A stretch of 38,668 nt of DNA. Source: an uncultured Bacteroides sp. Lineage in GTDB: Bacteria; Bacteroidota; Bacteroidia; Bacteroidales; Bacteroidaceae. The stretch covers positions 1-38,668 of the forward strand of contig NZ_CAJTSC010000033.1 in assembly GCF_910578895.1 (NCBI RefSeq), read 5' to 3'. Under the pieces are notes generated by a model that saw nothing but the letters and a program-made list of their open reading frames with translations, ran no database searches and was not told where the DNA came from. This document shows positions 7,182 to 15,632 of the stretch, in pieces. Position 1 is the first letter of the stretch; every line of letters begins with the position of its first letter. A program made the position numbers and the translations under genes.

Positions 7182-8639
7182 ATGAATCAGGACTTCTCAA
7201 TGCATGCCAACCCGTTGGTAGCTAAACTTCAAAAAACGGCTTCCGAATTTACAAAAGCTGACATCGTGTCTTATATCGACGGACGCTTGAAAACTTTGAA
7301 CTTCGTTATTAATGATGCCGCCTATCTTGACGCGATACTCACGTGTGGGGAACGTGTGGACGGTTCCAGCCTGTTTCCTTTCATAGAAGCGGGCAGCAGC
7401 GATTTATACGTAGTACCCCGTTTCCGTACGGCTTTTGTCGACCCCTTTGCCGAGCAGCCTACGCTTTCCATGCTTTGCTCTTTCTTTAATAAAGACGGTC
7501 AACCGCTGGAGAGTTCGCCAGAGCATACTTTGCGCAAGGCATGCCGGGCATTTACAGAGGCAACAGGTATGGAGTTTCAAGCTATGGGAGAGTTGGAGTA
7601 TTATGTCATTTCGGAGGATAACGGCATGTTTCCGGCTACCGACCAGCGTGGCTACCATGAGTCTGCTCCTTATGCCAAGTTCAATGAGTTCCGCACCGCA
7701 TGTATGGCGTACATCGCACAAGCAGGCGGGCAAATAAAATACGGGCATTCCGAAGTGGGGAATTTTACGCTCAATGGCAAGATATACGAGCAAAACGAGA
7801 TAGAGTTCCTGCCGGTACGTGCCGAGCAGGCTGCCGACCAACTGGTGATTGCCAAGTGGATTATCCGTAATCTTGCTTATCAATATGGATATGACATTAC
7901 TTTCGCTCCGAAGATAACTGCCGGAAAGGCGGGTTCCGGGTTGCATATCCACATGCGTATCATGAAGGACGGCAAGAACCGGATGTTGCAAGACGGTGTG
8001 CTCTCCGAAACAGCCCACAGGGCGATTGCCGGAATGATGGAACTGGCTCCTTCCATTACTGCTTTCGGCAATACGAATCCTACTTCTTATTTCCGCCTTG
8101 TTCCTCATCAGGAAGCACCTACCAACATTTGCTGGGGCGACCGTAACCGTTCCGTACTGGTCCGCGTTCCGTTAGGCTGGTCGGCAAAGACGGATATGTG
8201 CATGCTTGCCAATCCTTTGGAAGTGCCAAGCAACTATGATACTACCCAAAAGCAGACTGTGGAGATGCGGTCGCCGGACGGTTCTGCCGATTTGTACCAG
8301 CTCATTGCAGGTCTGGCAGTGGCGTGTCGTCATGGTTTTGAAATTTCCGATGCTTTGGAAATTGCGGATAAGACTTATGTGAATGTAAATATCCACAAGA
8401 AAGAGAATGAGGGTAAACTGGAACAATTGGCACAGTTGCCCGACAGTTGTGCCGCCTCTGCCGATTGTTTGGAAAAACAACGTGCCGTTTTCGAGAAGTA
8501 CAATGTTTTCAGCCCTGCCATGATTGATGGAATCATTGCCAAGTTGCGCTCTTATGAGGATAAGGATTTACGTGGTGAGGTTCAGGACAATCCGGAGAAG
8601 ATGCTGAAATTGGTTGAGAAATATTTCCATTGCGGATAA
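7182..8639 (+). CDS. Glutamine synthetase family protein (GSI-like)
   Basis: 485 residues. The family forms glutamine, or a gamma-glutamyl amide of another amine, from glutamate and ATP in the cytoplasm. The N-terminal beta-grasp shows DGSSLFPFIEAGSSDLYV (about 60-77). Metal-binding glutamates sit in MGELEYYV (Glu137, Glu139). The nucleotide-site motif GSGLHIHM lies at 251-258, and EMRSPDGSADLY follows later. It is longer than core GSI enzymes at some loops and lacks an obvious adenylylation Tyr motif, so assignment to the housekeeping glnA rather than a GS-like paralogue is uncertain. The start is ATG after a purine-poor leader, as usual in Bacteroides. It stands alone between the tracrRNA and groES. 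Confidence 0.85.
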   Translation: MNQDFSMHANPLVAKLQKTASEFTKADIVSYIDGRLKTLNFVINDAAYLDAILTCGERVDGSSLFPFIEAGSSDLYVVPRFRTAFVDPFAEQPTLSMLCSFFNKDGQPLESSPEHTLRKACRAFTEATGMEFQAMGELEYYVISEDNGMFPATDQRGYHESAPYAKFNEFRTACMAYIAQAGGQIKYGHSEVGNFTLNGKIYEQNEIEFLPVRAEQAADQLVIAKWIIRNLAYQYGYDITFAPKITAGKAGSGLHIHMRIMKDGKNRMLQDGVLSETAHRAIAGMMELAPSITAFGNTNPTSYFRLVPHQEAPTNICWGDRNRSVLVRVPLGWSAKTDMCMLANPLEVPSNYDTTQKQTVEMRSPDGSADLYQLIAGLAVACRHGFEISDALEIADKTYVNVNIHKKENEGKLEQLAQLPDSCAASADCLEKQRAVFEKYNVFSPAMIDGIIAKLRSYEDKDLRGEVQDNPEKMLKLVEKYFHCG

Positions 8640-8676
8640 CGGGTGAAGTAGAGATATGTTTGACACCCCTTTCTTG

Positions 8677-8684
8677 TATTTTTG
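8677..8684 (+). promoter_or_regulatory. Possible -7 box for groESL
   Basis: TATTTTTG lies 121 bp before groES; the -33 region is poor (TATG at 18 bp). No CIRCE-type inverted repeat was seen in 8640-8805, so HrcA control is not supported. Confidence 0.3.
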
Positions 8685-8805
8685 CCATTTTGTCAGCATT
8701 TGTCTGCCATGAGGATTTTGGCACGGTTTTCGTAATTCCTTTATCGCTTGCATAAAGCACATTACTATTACAATAAATTGTATAACATAAATAATAAAAG
8801 AAACT

Positions 8806-9078
8806 ATGAACATTAAACCATTGGCAGACAGAGTACTGATACTCCCTGCACCTGCAGAAGAAAAGACAATAGGCGGTATCATTATTCCTGATACGGCAAA
8901 AGAAAAACCTTTGAAGGGTGAAGTTATCGCAGTAGGCAACGGAACTAAGGACGAAGAAATGGTGCTGAAGACGGGGGATACGGTGCTGTATGGCAAATAT
9001 GCCGGTACGGAGCTGGAAGTTGAAGGAACCAAGTATCTCATCATGCGTCAAAGCGATGTTCTTGCTGTGTTGGGATAA
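8806..9078 (+). CDS. groES: Co-chaperonin GroES
   Basis: 90 residues, complete. It starts MNIKPLADRVLILPAPAEEK and contains the mobile-loop region (KTIGGIIIPDTAKEKP) that docks on GroEL, plus the GDTVLYGKYAGTE beta segment. Length and order match the Cpn10 family. It caps the GroEL folding chamber in the cytoplasm. groEL begins 41 bp downstream on the same strand, the standard groESL operon. Confidence 0.99.
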   Translation: MNIKPLADRVLILPAPAEEKTIGGIIIPDTAKEKPLKGEVIAVGNGTKDEEMVLKTGDTVLYGKYAGTELEVEGTKYLIMRQSDVLAVLG

Positions 9079-9119
9079 TAAATTTATAAATAGAAAACTG
9101 ATAAAATAATAGAGAAATT

Positions 9120-10757
9120 ATGGCAAAAGAAATATTATTCAATATCGATGCCCGCGACCAATTGAAGAAGGGTATCGATACATTGGCAAATGCGGTAAAA
9201 GTAACGCTCGGTCCGAAAGGACGTAACGTCATTATCGAGAAGAAATTCGGTGCTCCCCACATCACGAAAGACGGTGTGACAGTTGCCAAAGAAGTGGAAT
9301 TGGCTGATGCTTACCAGAATACCGGTGCACAATTGGTGAAGGAAGTGGCTTCCAAAACAGGTGATGATGCAGGTGACGGTACAACTACTGCAACTGTATT
9401 GGCTCAGGCTATCGTGGCAGAAGGTCTGAAGAATGTAACTGCCGGCGCAAGTCCTATGGACATCAAACGCGGTATCGATAAGGCTGTTGCCAAAGTGGTT
9501 GAGTCTATCAAGGGTCAGGCTGAAATGGTAGGTGACAACTACGATAAGATTGAACAGGTAGGTACGGTATCTGCCAATAACGATCCGGTTATCGGTAAAC
9601 TGATTGCAGACGCTATGCGTAAGGTTTCCAAAGACGGTGTTATCACTATTGAAGAGGCTAAGGGTACGGATACTACTATCGGTGTGGTAGAAGGTATGCA
9701 GTTCGACCGCGGTTATCTTTCTGCTTATTTCGTTACCAATACTGAAAAGATGGAATGCGAAATGGAGAAACCGTACATCCTGATTTATGATAAGAAGATT
9801 TCCAATCTGAAAGATTTCTTGCCTATCCTTGAACCGGCTGTACAAACAGGTCGTCCTCTGTTGGTAATTGCAGAAGATGTGGATAGCGAAGCGTTGACTA
9901 CATTGGTTGTGAACCGTTTGCGTTCTCAGTTGAAGATATGTGCCGTGAAGGCTCCGGGCTTCGGCGACCGTCGCAAGGAAATGCTGGAAGACATTGCCGT
10001 ATTGACAGGTGGTGTTGTAATCAGCGAAGAAAAGGGCTTGAAATTGGAACAGGCTACTATCGAAATGTTGGGTACTGCCGACAAGATTACCGTGTCTAAA
10101 GACAATACCACTATCGTAAACGGTGCCGGCGACAAGCAGAACATCAAGGAACGTTGCGAGCAAATCAAAGCTCAGATTGCAGCTACTAAGTCCGACTATG
10201 ATAAGGAGAAGTTGCAGGAACGTCTGGCTAAGTTGTCCGGTGGTGTGGCTGTCCTGTATGTAGGTGCTGCATCCGAAGTAGAGATGAAAGAGAAGAAAGA
10301 CCGCGTAGACGATGCTCTCCGTGCCACTCGTGCCGCTATCGAAGAAGGTATCGTAGCTGGTGGCGGTGTGGCTTATATCCGTGCCCTCGAAGCATTGGAA
10401 GGCCTGACTGGTGACAATGCCGACGAGACTACCGGTATCCATATCATCCAGCGTGCCATCGAAGAGCCTTTGCGTCAGATTTGCGCCAATGCAGGCAAGG
10501 AAGGTGCTGTGGTAGTACAGAAGGTACGTGAAGGCAAGGCTGACTTCGGTTACAATGCACGTACCGATGTTTATGAAAACCTGCATGCTGCCGGTGTGGT
10601 AGATCCTGCCAAGGTAACTCGTGTGGCTCTTGAGAATGCCGCTTCTATCGCAGGTATGTTCCTTACTACAGAATGTGTAATTGTTGAAAAGAAAGAAGAT
10701 AAGCCCGAAATGCCGATGGGTGCTCCCGGAATGGGTGGCATGGGCGGAATGATGTAA
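9120..10757 (+). CDS. groEL: Chaperonin GroEL
   Basis: 545 residues. It is an ATP-driven folding chamber of two heptameric rings. Signatures include VTLGPKGRNVIIEK near the start, the ATP site GDGTTTATVLAQAI (about 86-99), the apical-domain KAPGFGDRRKEMLEDIA, and AAIEEGIVAGGGVAY in the equatorial domain. The C-terminal tail is the classic Gly-Met repeat (GMGGMGGMM). It is co-transcribed with groES and closed by a strong terminator 35 bp after the stop. Confidence 0.99.
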   Translation: MAKEILFNIDARDQLKKGIDTLANAVKVTLGPKGRNVIIEKKFGAPHITKDGVTVAKEVELADAYQNTGAQLVKEVASKTGDDAGDGTTTATVLAQAIVAEGLKNVTAGASPMDIKRGIDKAVAKVVESIKGQAEMVGDNYDKIEQVGTVSANNDPVIGKLIADAMRKVSKDGVITIEEAKGTDTTIGVVEGMQFDRGYLSAYFVTNTEKMECEMEKPYILIYDKKISNLKDFLPILEPAVQTGRPLLVIAEDVDSEALTTLVVNRLRSQLKICAVKAPGFGDRRKEMLEDIAVLTGGVVISEEKGLKLEQATIEMLGTADKITVSKDNTTIVNGAGDKQNIKERCEQIKAQIAATKSDYDKEKLQERLAKLSGGVAVLYVGAASEVEMKEKKDRVDDALRATRAAIEEGIVAGGGVAYIRALEALEGLTGDNADETTGIHIIQRAIEEPLRQICANAGKEGAVVVQKVREGKADFGYNARTDVYENLHAAGVVDPAKVTRVALENAASIAGMFLTTECVIVEKKEDKPEMPMGAPGMGGMGGMM

Positions 10758-10792
10758 TATCGTTTTTCCTTCGTTTTTTGATTATATAAGGC

Positions 10793-10832
10793 GACCGCGA
10801 CATCTTTTGAAAAGGTGTCGCGGTCTTTTTTA
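10793..10832 (+). terminator. groESL terminator
   Basis: A perfect 10-bp GC-rich stem, GACCGCGACA / TGTCGCGGTC, with a 13-nt loop, followed by six T. Confidence 0.95.
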
Positions 10833-10954
10833 TTGGTTTGTTTTTGATTGCCTGTTTTAGTTGTGTCAACAGGTAAGAGTGTGTAAAATTGCGAAACTGT
10901 TACAAAAGTGATTAATTTCCGTATCTTTTGTCCGTTTTCTGTGTTGTTGATTTA

Positions 10955-11128
10955 AAGCCTGTTTAAATTTTCTTTAAGAAATTTTTCTTCAGCTTCTTTT
11001 GAGTCTCTTTCCGGCCTGTTTTACTCTTTTTATTTGTCACATAGCCCGCTATGTTCCTTGTAAAAACAGAAAAACATCCTCGGAAAGAACTCTCAAAACA
11101 GTGCTGAACAAAATTTAAATAGGCTCTT
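10955..11128. repeat. Dispersed repeat family 1, copy 1 (MITE-like inverted-repeat element)
   Basis: About 174 bp bounded by 15-bp terminal inverted repeats (GCCTGTTTAAATTTT at 10957-10971 and AAAATTTAAATAGGC ending 11124, one mismatch). Inside are second arms (TCTTTCCGG / CGGAAAGA) and the central palindrome CATAGCCCGCTATG. A second copy is at 25501-25705 and an end fragment at 31821-31855. No coding capacity is apparent. It occupies most of the 10758-11205 gap; the rest shows only the groESL terminator. Confidence 0.85.
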
Positions 11129-11205
11129 AATCTGAATAATGTCTTTATGCTTAGTAAAGATCAACCTGATAATAAACTATTAACCTCTTTAATTGAAAAA
11201 GTGAA

Positions 11206-11424
11206 ATGAACAAAAGCGAAATAGGACTGAATGCTTGTAAAGTGTGGCAGTTATTAAGTGATTATGCTAAATGGAGCTATAGTGCGCTGAAAATGAACTC
11301 CGGATTGCAAGACAAGGAATTGAGCGCAGCCATTGGTTGGCTTGTCCACGAGGATAAGATTATACTCTCTCAGGAAGAAGATGAACTTTACATCTCATTG
11401 GGAGTAAACGTGTATATCGGATAA
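11206..11424 (+). CDS. Small winged-helix DNA-binding protein (DUF2582-type)
   Basis: 72 residues, complete. It begins MNKSEIGLNACKVWQLLSD and shows three helices (about 4-19, 23-33, 37-48) and a wing (KIILSQEEDELYISLG), the fold of the single-domain winged-helix family PF10771 found widely in Bacteroidota. No ligand domain is present. Target and role are unknown; the family may bind nucleic acid, but this is inference. The gene is single, with a family 1 repeat upstream and its own terminator. Confidence 0.75.
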   Translation: MNKSEIGLNACKVWQLLSDYAKWSYSALKMNSGLQDKELSAAIGWLVHEDKIILSQEEDELYISLGVNVYIG

Positions 11425-11428
11425 GTAA

Positions 11429-11463
11429 AAGTCCCCGGACCTTCGCAGGCAGGGGACTTGGTT
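11429..11463. terminator. Terminator after the winged-helix gene
   Basis: An 8-bp stem AAGTCCCC / GGGGACTT with a 15-nt loop, directly after the stop codon. On the minus strand a short T run (TTTTA) follows, so it may also serve the convergent GH9 gene. Confidence 0.75.
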
Positions 11464-11565
11464 TAAAACTTTCCCTCTCTTGGGGGTGAGAAGGAAATCT
11501 GCTGAAAACAAACTGATTGATTTTACCTTAAATACCTATTCTTGATAACCTTTTAACTAACCTTT

Positions 11566-14094
11566 TTATAATGCCGAGTCTGTTTTGATGCCTGTTGCTT
11601 GGAGCACAGGAACAAATGTATAGCCTTTACGTTTCAGTGTTTTTATCAATTTGTCCAAATGACCGTTGTAGAACTTATCCGTACGGCGGTCGTCAGTTCC
11701 GAAGTGTATCAGCATCAAGTGTCCGTTCAATCCTTCTTTTTTTTCAATTTCCATGATTTTGTCATAGATGAACTTGCTGCTCCGGTATTTCGGTCCCATA
11801 TCGGGGGTGGTGTAATCTGCATTGCTCATAGTACCTGGGGTATAGTTGATGACTTGTATTCCCATGCTTTTTGCCCAGGCGGCTATCTCTTTGTTGTAAT
11901 ATTCGTAGGGTGGGATGTATATGGGAGCATCTTTGTATGCGATACCTGCCTTGCGCATAATCTCGTAACTTTTCAGCATGTCCTTTTCAAAGTCTTCACG
12001 GGTCACCAATAAGGAGTCGCGATTTCCCCAGGGCATGTAAAGCAGATGTCCATAACTATGGCTACCTACCAGGTGTCCTTCATCAAGAAGGCGTTTTACT
12101 ACTTCGGGATAAAGTTCGTAAAATTCGCCGGTGAAGAAGAAACCGCCTTTTATGCCGTGTTTTTTCAAAGTGCTGATAATGGCATCGGCGCCGTCTGCCT
12201 TGTCGGCTGCTGTGAACACAAGGCTGATTTGTTTCTTTGAGGGGTCCGTACGTATGATGCCTCCATTGACGTATATGTTCTTGTCTGCCGGGATACAGGC
12301 TTGCTTCATGCCTTCCTTCTGCATGGCAGAGAGGTAGTAAGTAAGGCAGGCGGTTCCGTCCATGGTAGGTTCGTTGGTGGAATAGTCATGGATTGCATCG
12401 TGGTATACCATCAAATCCGGTTGAAAACGTTCGTAATCTTGTCCGGGTATGCCGGGAATGCCGGTCATGTTGACACCCCGCAGGCTTTCGAAGATGCTGC
12501 GGTATACAGGTCCGTCCACCAGTCCGCCTGTCGTGTTGCCCACACCTGCATTGAGCAGGGAAGAGTGGGGTTGTGAAGGATAATCGCCGTAAAGCGGCAG
12601 TTCCACAATCATGCTTGTGCCCCACGGATTGCATCCGAACAGCCAGTCGCGCAGGGAGGCTTCCATTTCGGCATAAGTCTCATCGCCGGTGGTCTCACGA
12701 TACAGACGGCATTGTGTCAACATGGCAGTCGTCAGGTTATTGGAACACCAGATATAGGGAATGCCGTGCAGAAAGGGACTTTCAACGGCTTTTTCGTAGG
12801 TACGTGCAATTCCTGTACGCATATTGCGGGTGAACTCTTTACTGATGTGCCGGTTGTTTACGGTAGCCAAGTGATAGTGTCCCATATTCATAAACGGATA
12901 CCACTGGTAGTGACGGGCACTGTCGGCGCCCATCCACGGAGTGACAGGTTCGCGACGTCCGTACTCGATGGCTTGCGACAGGTATTCGGGGTTACCGGTA
13001 GCTTTGTACAGTTCCATCGCTCCGAGTTCCATATCGTCTACCCAGTTGTCCTCTTCATAGATATAGGGCGATTTTACGGAAGCGGTCTGGCAGGCTCCGG
13101 GCTGCTTTATACCTTCCTGATAAGCGGCATCGGCTTTTTCACCGATTTCAGCGGCAAATTCAGGATAGAAATCTTTCAGTATCTTGGCTCCCAAGGCAAA
13201 ACAAGAGGCAAACTTGCCGGCTGTGCTTGCTACGCCTGTAGTGGCATTTATAAATTTCCCGCGTACTTGAGGCTTACCGTTGCAAAAATAAACAGGGCGG
13301 CCTTTGCCCGGTCCGTAACCGTAATCCACTTCGTCTTTGTTGGGCAGGCGCATGCCGGCATGGTCGCGGTCGTCGGCAATCTGGTTATACAGTTCGCCGG
13401 GAGCGGGGTTCATGCGATTCAGCCAGTCCAATCCCCATTTAATTTCGTCCACAATGTCGGGGATGCCATTTGCACCCGGCAATCCGTTTGCATCGTAAGC
13501 ATCGCCGAATGCTTCGGGATTTTCCTGATAGGCAAACATCATCTGGTATATGGCGTTGGCGGAAGTCGTGGTATATTGCAGGTAATCGGTCGCATCGTGC
13601 CAGCCGCCGCGCACATCAATATGCTGCCCGGTTTTTGTAGGGTGGTACACTATATAACCGTCGTGCACATGGCAACTGTCCTTCAGGAACGGATTGTAAC
13701 CGCAACGTTGCTGGCGCATGTAGTGCAGCAGGAAATCGGCTGTGCCGTTATAGACTTGCGCATTGATCGGGAAGCGTGGAGAAACGGCTTTGCCTGCTTT
13801 CAGATAATACGTACCCGGTGTCTGGAAGTTGCTGAAGTCCAATCGGTAGGTGCTGTTCATGCCGCCTAATTTGCCGGTAGCTTTCGGAGTGGTAAAAGTA
13901 CGTACTGTTTCTCCGGTAAATGCGTCGACCAATGCGTATTCTTTTACGTGGGTTTCCGCTTCGCTCATAAATACTGCTACTTTGATGGATTGGGGAAGAT
14001 AGCCAAGTTGGTTAATTCTAATCCACTCCTCTGCCTTGCACGGGAGTGTGATAAATACCGAAATGAGTGTTAAGAGCCGATAATAAGTTTTCAT
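11566..14094 (-). CDS. Secreted GH9 glucanase fused to a divergent polysaccharide-deacetylase (NodB) domain
   Basis: 842 residues from ATG 14092-14094; the open frame runs further upstream but MKTYYRLLTLISVFITLPCKA is a clear signal peptide cut near residue 21. An N-terminal Ig-like CelD_N domain follows (about 23-110). The GH9 (alpha/alpha)6 catalytic domain covers about 115-590 with the base pair Asp167/Asp170 in GGWHDATD and the acid Glu575 in DYSTNEPTMDG. The NodB-fold domain is at 622-835. In it motif 1, normally TFDDGP, reads FTAADK (627-632), so the usual catalytic-base Asp appears replaced. His679 and His683 (HSYGH) and LIHFG (793-798) remain. Expected substrates are beta-glucans for GH9; deacetylase activity is doubtful. 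It is a periplasmic or outer-surface enzyme. No SusC/D genes adjoin it. Confidence 0.9.
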   Translation of the reverse strand: MKTYYRLLTLISVFITLPCKAEEWIRINQLGYLPQSIKVAVFMSEAETHVKEYALVDAFTGETVRTFTTPKATGKLGGMNSTYRLDFSNFQTPGTYYLKAGKAVSPRFPINAQVYNGTADFLLHYMRQQRCGYNPFLKDSCHVHDGYIVYHPTKTGQHIDVRGGWHDATDYLQYTTTSANAIYQMMFAYQENPEAFGDAYDANGLPGANGIPDIVDEIKWGLDWLNRMNPAPGELYNQIADDRDHAGMRLPNKDEVDYGYGPGKGRPVYFCNGKPQVRGKFINATTGVASTAGKFASCFALGAKILKDFYPEFAAEIGEKADAAYQEGIKQPGACQTASVKSPYIYEEDNWVDDMELGAMELYKATGNPEYLSQAIEYGRREPVTPWMGADSARHYQWYPFMNMGHYHLATVNNRHISKEFTRNMRTGIARTYEKAVESPFLHGIPYIWCSNNLTTAMLTQCRLYRETTGDETYAEMEASLRDWLFGCNPWGTSMIVELPLYGDYPSQPHSSLLNAGVGNTTGGLVDGPVYRSIFESLRGVNMTGIPGIPGQDYERFQPDLMVYHDAIHDYSTNEPTMDGTACLTYYLSAMQKEGMKQACIPADKNIYVNGGIIRTDPSKKQISLVFTAADKADGADAIISTLKKHGIKGGFFFTGEFYELYPEVVKRLLDEGHLVGSHSYGHLLYMPWGNRDSLLVTREDFEKDMLKSYEIMRKAGIAYKDAPIYIPPYEYYNKEIAAWAKSMGIQVINYTPGTMSNADYTTPDMGPKYRSSKFIYDKIMEIEKKEGLNGHLMLIHFGTDDRRTDKFYNGHLDKLIKTLKRKGYTFVPVLQATGIKTDSAL

Positions 14095-14435
14095 AAGGGG
14101 CTTTGTTTTATTTAAGGTTGGGGGAATTGTGCAAAAACAAATTTTATCCCATACAAATAAAGCGGTTTCTGTCAATTTTAGGAAGATTTAGAATGAATAA
14201 TTACACGATATTAAGTGTCGTTTACGAAATTTTAGAATATAGCAGGTGTGATAAAGACGCACGTGTAATAGGTAAGTATCTAAAATTAAGTATACATGCT
14301 TGCTGAATTGTTGTTTGTCATTTGTTTAGGTATACGAGAGGTGATTTTAGTTTTCATTTACATATTTTGATTTCTGAGAAACAATGTTACCGCATTGTTT
14401 GTTTTATCTTTTTTAAAATGCAAAACTTATAAACT
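14095..14435. other. Divergent intergenic region, GH9 gene / cbpA
   Basis: 341 bp, AT-rich. No perfect TAnnTTTG box was found for either gene. A near match TAAAATTTG (one extra base) lies on the minus strand near 14143-14151 and could serve the GH9 gene. No repeat element or RNA was recognised. Confidence 0.4.
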
Positions 14436-15374
14436 ATGACATACATTGATTATTATCAAGTTCTTGGAGTAGACAAAACGGCATCTCAGGATGATATCAA
14501 GAAAGCGTTCCGTAAGTTGGCACGAAAATATCATCCGGACTTGAATCCGGATGACGCTACCGCCAAAGATAAGTTTCAGGCTCTCAACGAAGCCAATGAG
14601 GTGCTTGGTGATCCTGAAAAAAGAAAGAAGTATGATGAATACGGCGAATATTGGAAGCATGCCGATGAATTTGAAGCTCGGAAACAGACACGGCAACAAG
14701 GTGGTGCCGGCAGTTTCTCCGGTTTCGATACGGATGGAAGCGGTACATACTGGTACTCTTCCGACGGGCAGCAATTTTCCGGAAGCAAGGCAGGAGGTTT
14801 TTCCGACTTCTTTGAACAGATATTCGGACATCGTGCGCATAACGGTAACGGAACGGGTGCGGGCTTTCGCGGGCAAGATTTTCATGCGGACTTGAAACTG
14901 TCGCTTCGCGATGCCGCCCAAACCCATAAGCAGATATTCACGATAAACGGCAGGAATGTTCGTATCACCGTTCCTGCCGGTGTGGCGAACGGTCAGGTCA
15001 TTAGGCTGAAAGGGTATGGCGGAGAAGGTATCGATGGCGGACCTGCAGGCGACCTGTACATTACGTTCGTGATAGCGGAATCTCCTGTTTTCAAACGTTT
15101 GGGTGATGATTTATATATAGATGTGGATATTGACCTCTATACGGCGTTGTTGGGTGGTGAAAAGTTGGTAGACACGTTGGATGGCAGGGTGAAACTGAAA
15201 GTAAATCCCGAAACGCAAAACGGAACGAAAGTCCGGCTGAAAGGGAAAGGCTTTCCGGTGTACAAGAAAGAGGGCAGTTTCGGCGACTTGATTGTGAATT
15301 ATGCCGTAAAGTTACCGGTAAATCTGACGGAACAACAGAAAGAAATGTTCCTTAAAATTCAAAGTATGAACTAA
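14436..15374 (+). CDS. DnaJ-family co-chaperone, CbpA type
   Basis: 312 residues. The J domain (1-70) carries the HPD triad at 33-35 (KYHPDLNPDD) that stimulates DnaK ATPase. A Gly/Ser-rich linker follows (about 88-150, with YWYSSDGQQFSGSKAGGFSD). The C-terminal substrate-binding domains CTD I and II (about 155-310) contain VRITVPAGVANGQVIRLKG and NGTKVRLKGKGFPV. The zinc-finger CXXCXGXG repeats are absent, making it CbpA-like rather than DnaJ. A MerR-like CbpM partner, often adjacent in other bacteria, is not found here. A family 2 inverted repeat begins two bases after the stop and may act as terminator. Confidence 0.93.
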   Translation: MTYIDYYQVLGVDKTASQDDIKKAFRKLARKYHPDLNPDDATAKDKFQALNEANEVLGDPEKRKKYDEYGEYWKHADEFEARKQTRQQGGAGSFSGFDTDGSGTYWYSSDGQQFSGSKAGGFSDFFEQIFGHRAHNGNGTGAGFRGQDFHADLKLSLRDAAQTHKQIFTINGRNVRITVPAGVANGQVIRLKGYGGEGIDGGPAGDLYITFVIAESPVFKRLGDDLYIDVDIDLYTALLGGEKLVDTLDGRVKLKVNPETQNGTKVRLKGKGFPVYKKEGSFGDLIVNYAVKLPVNLTEQQKEMFLKIQSMN

Positions 15375-15375
15375 A

Positions 15376-15461
15376 CACGGCTTTTTCATTTACAGGAGTT
15401 AAAAAAGGGGAGGGAGAAGGAGTTGTCGCTCTCTGACTTCTGTAAATGAAAGAGCTGTGTG
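15376..15461. repeat. Dispersed repeat family 2, short copy
   Basis: An inverted repeat with arms CACGGCTTTTTCATTTACAG (15376-15395) and CTGTAAATGAAAGAGCTGTG (from 15440), enclosing GGAGTTAAAA and AAGGAGTTGTCG. The same arms (CTTTTTCATTT with GGAGTTA) flank longer copies at 21164, 32623 and 35254. It follows cbpA directly and could form a terminator-like hairpin. Confidence 0.75.
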
Positions 15462-15560
15462 AACTCAACAGGAGAACGGGTTGTGCAGAACGAATCACTG
15501 CATCATGACTTGTCCGTCGGCATTGAAGGGAGTGACGCTTGCAGCAGTATAAAATAGAAA

Positions 15561-15610
15561 GGGAGACGATATTCCGGCAACCACATCATTCTGCCGGAGT
15601 ATTGCCTCCC
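15561..15610 (-). terminator. Terminator of the etf-acyl-CoA dehydrogenase operon
   Basis: A 50-nt hairpin: GGGAGACGATATTCCGGCA pairs with TGCCGGAGTATTGCCTCCC with a few mismatches and a 12-nt loop. It lies 22 bp after the stop of the leftward operon. The T run on the minus side (TTTCTATTTTA) is imperfect. Confidence 0.7.
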
Positions 15611-15632
15611 CCTTATGTATAGGTCGGAATGT

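Noticed and set aside
8640..8805. CIRCE operator before groES
   Set aside because: No 9-bp inverted repeat with TTAGCACTC-type arms was found.
9135..10586. A 483-codon frame antisense to groEL, and long antisense frames over the GH9, etfA and acyl-CoA dehydrogenase genes
   Set aside because: They mirror strongly coding genes, show no family features and arise from the codon bias of the sense strand.
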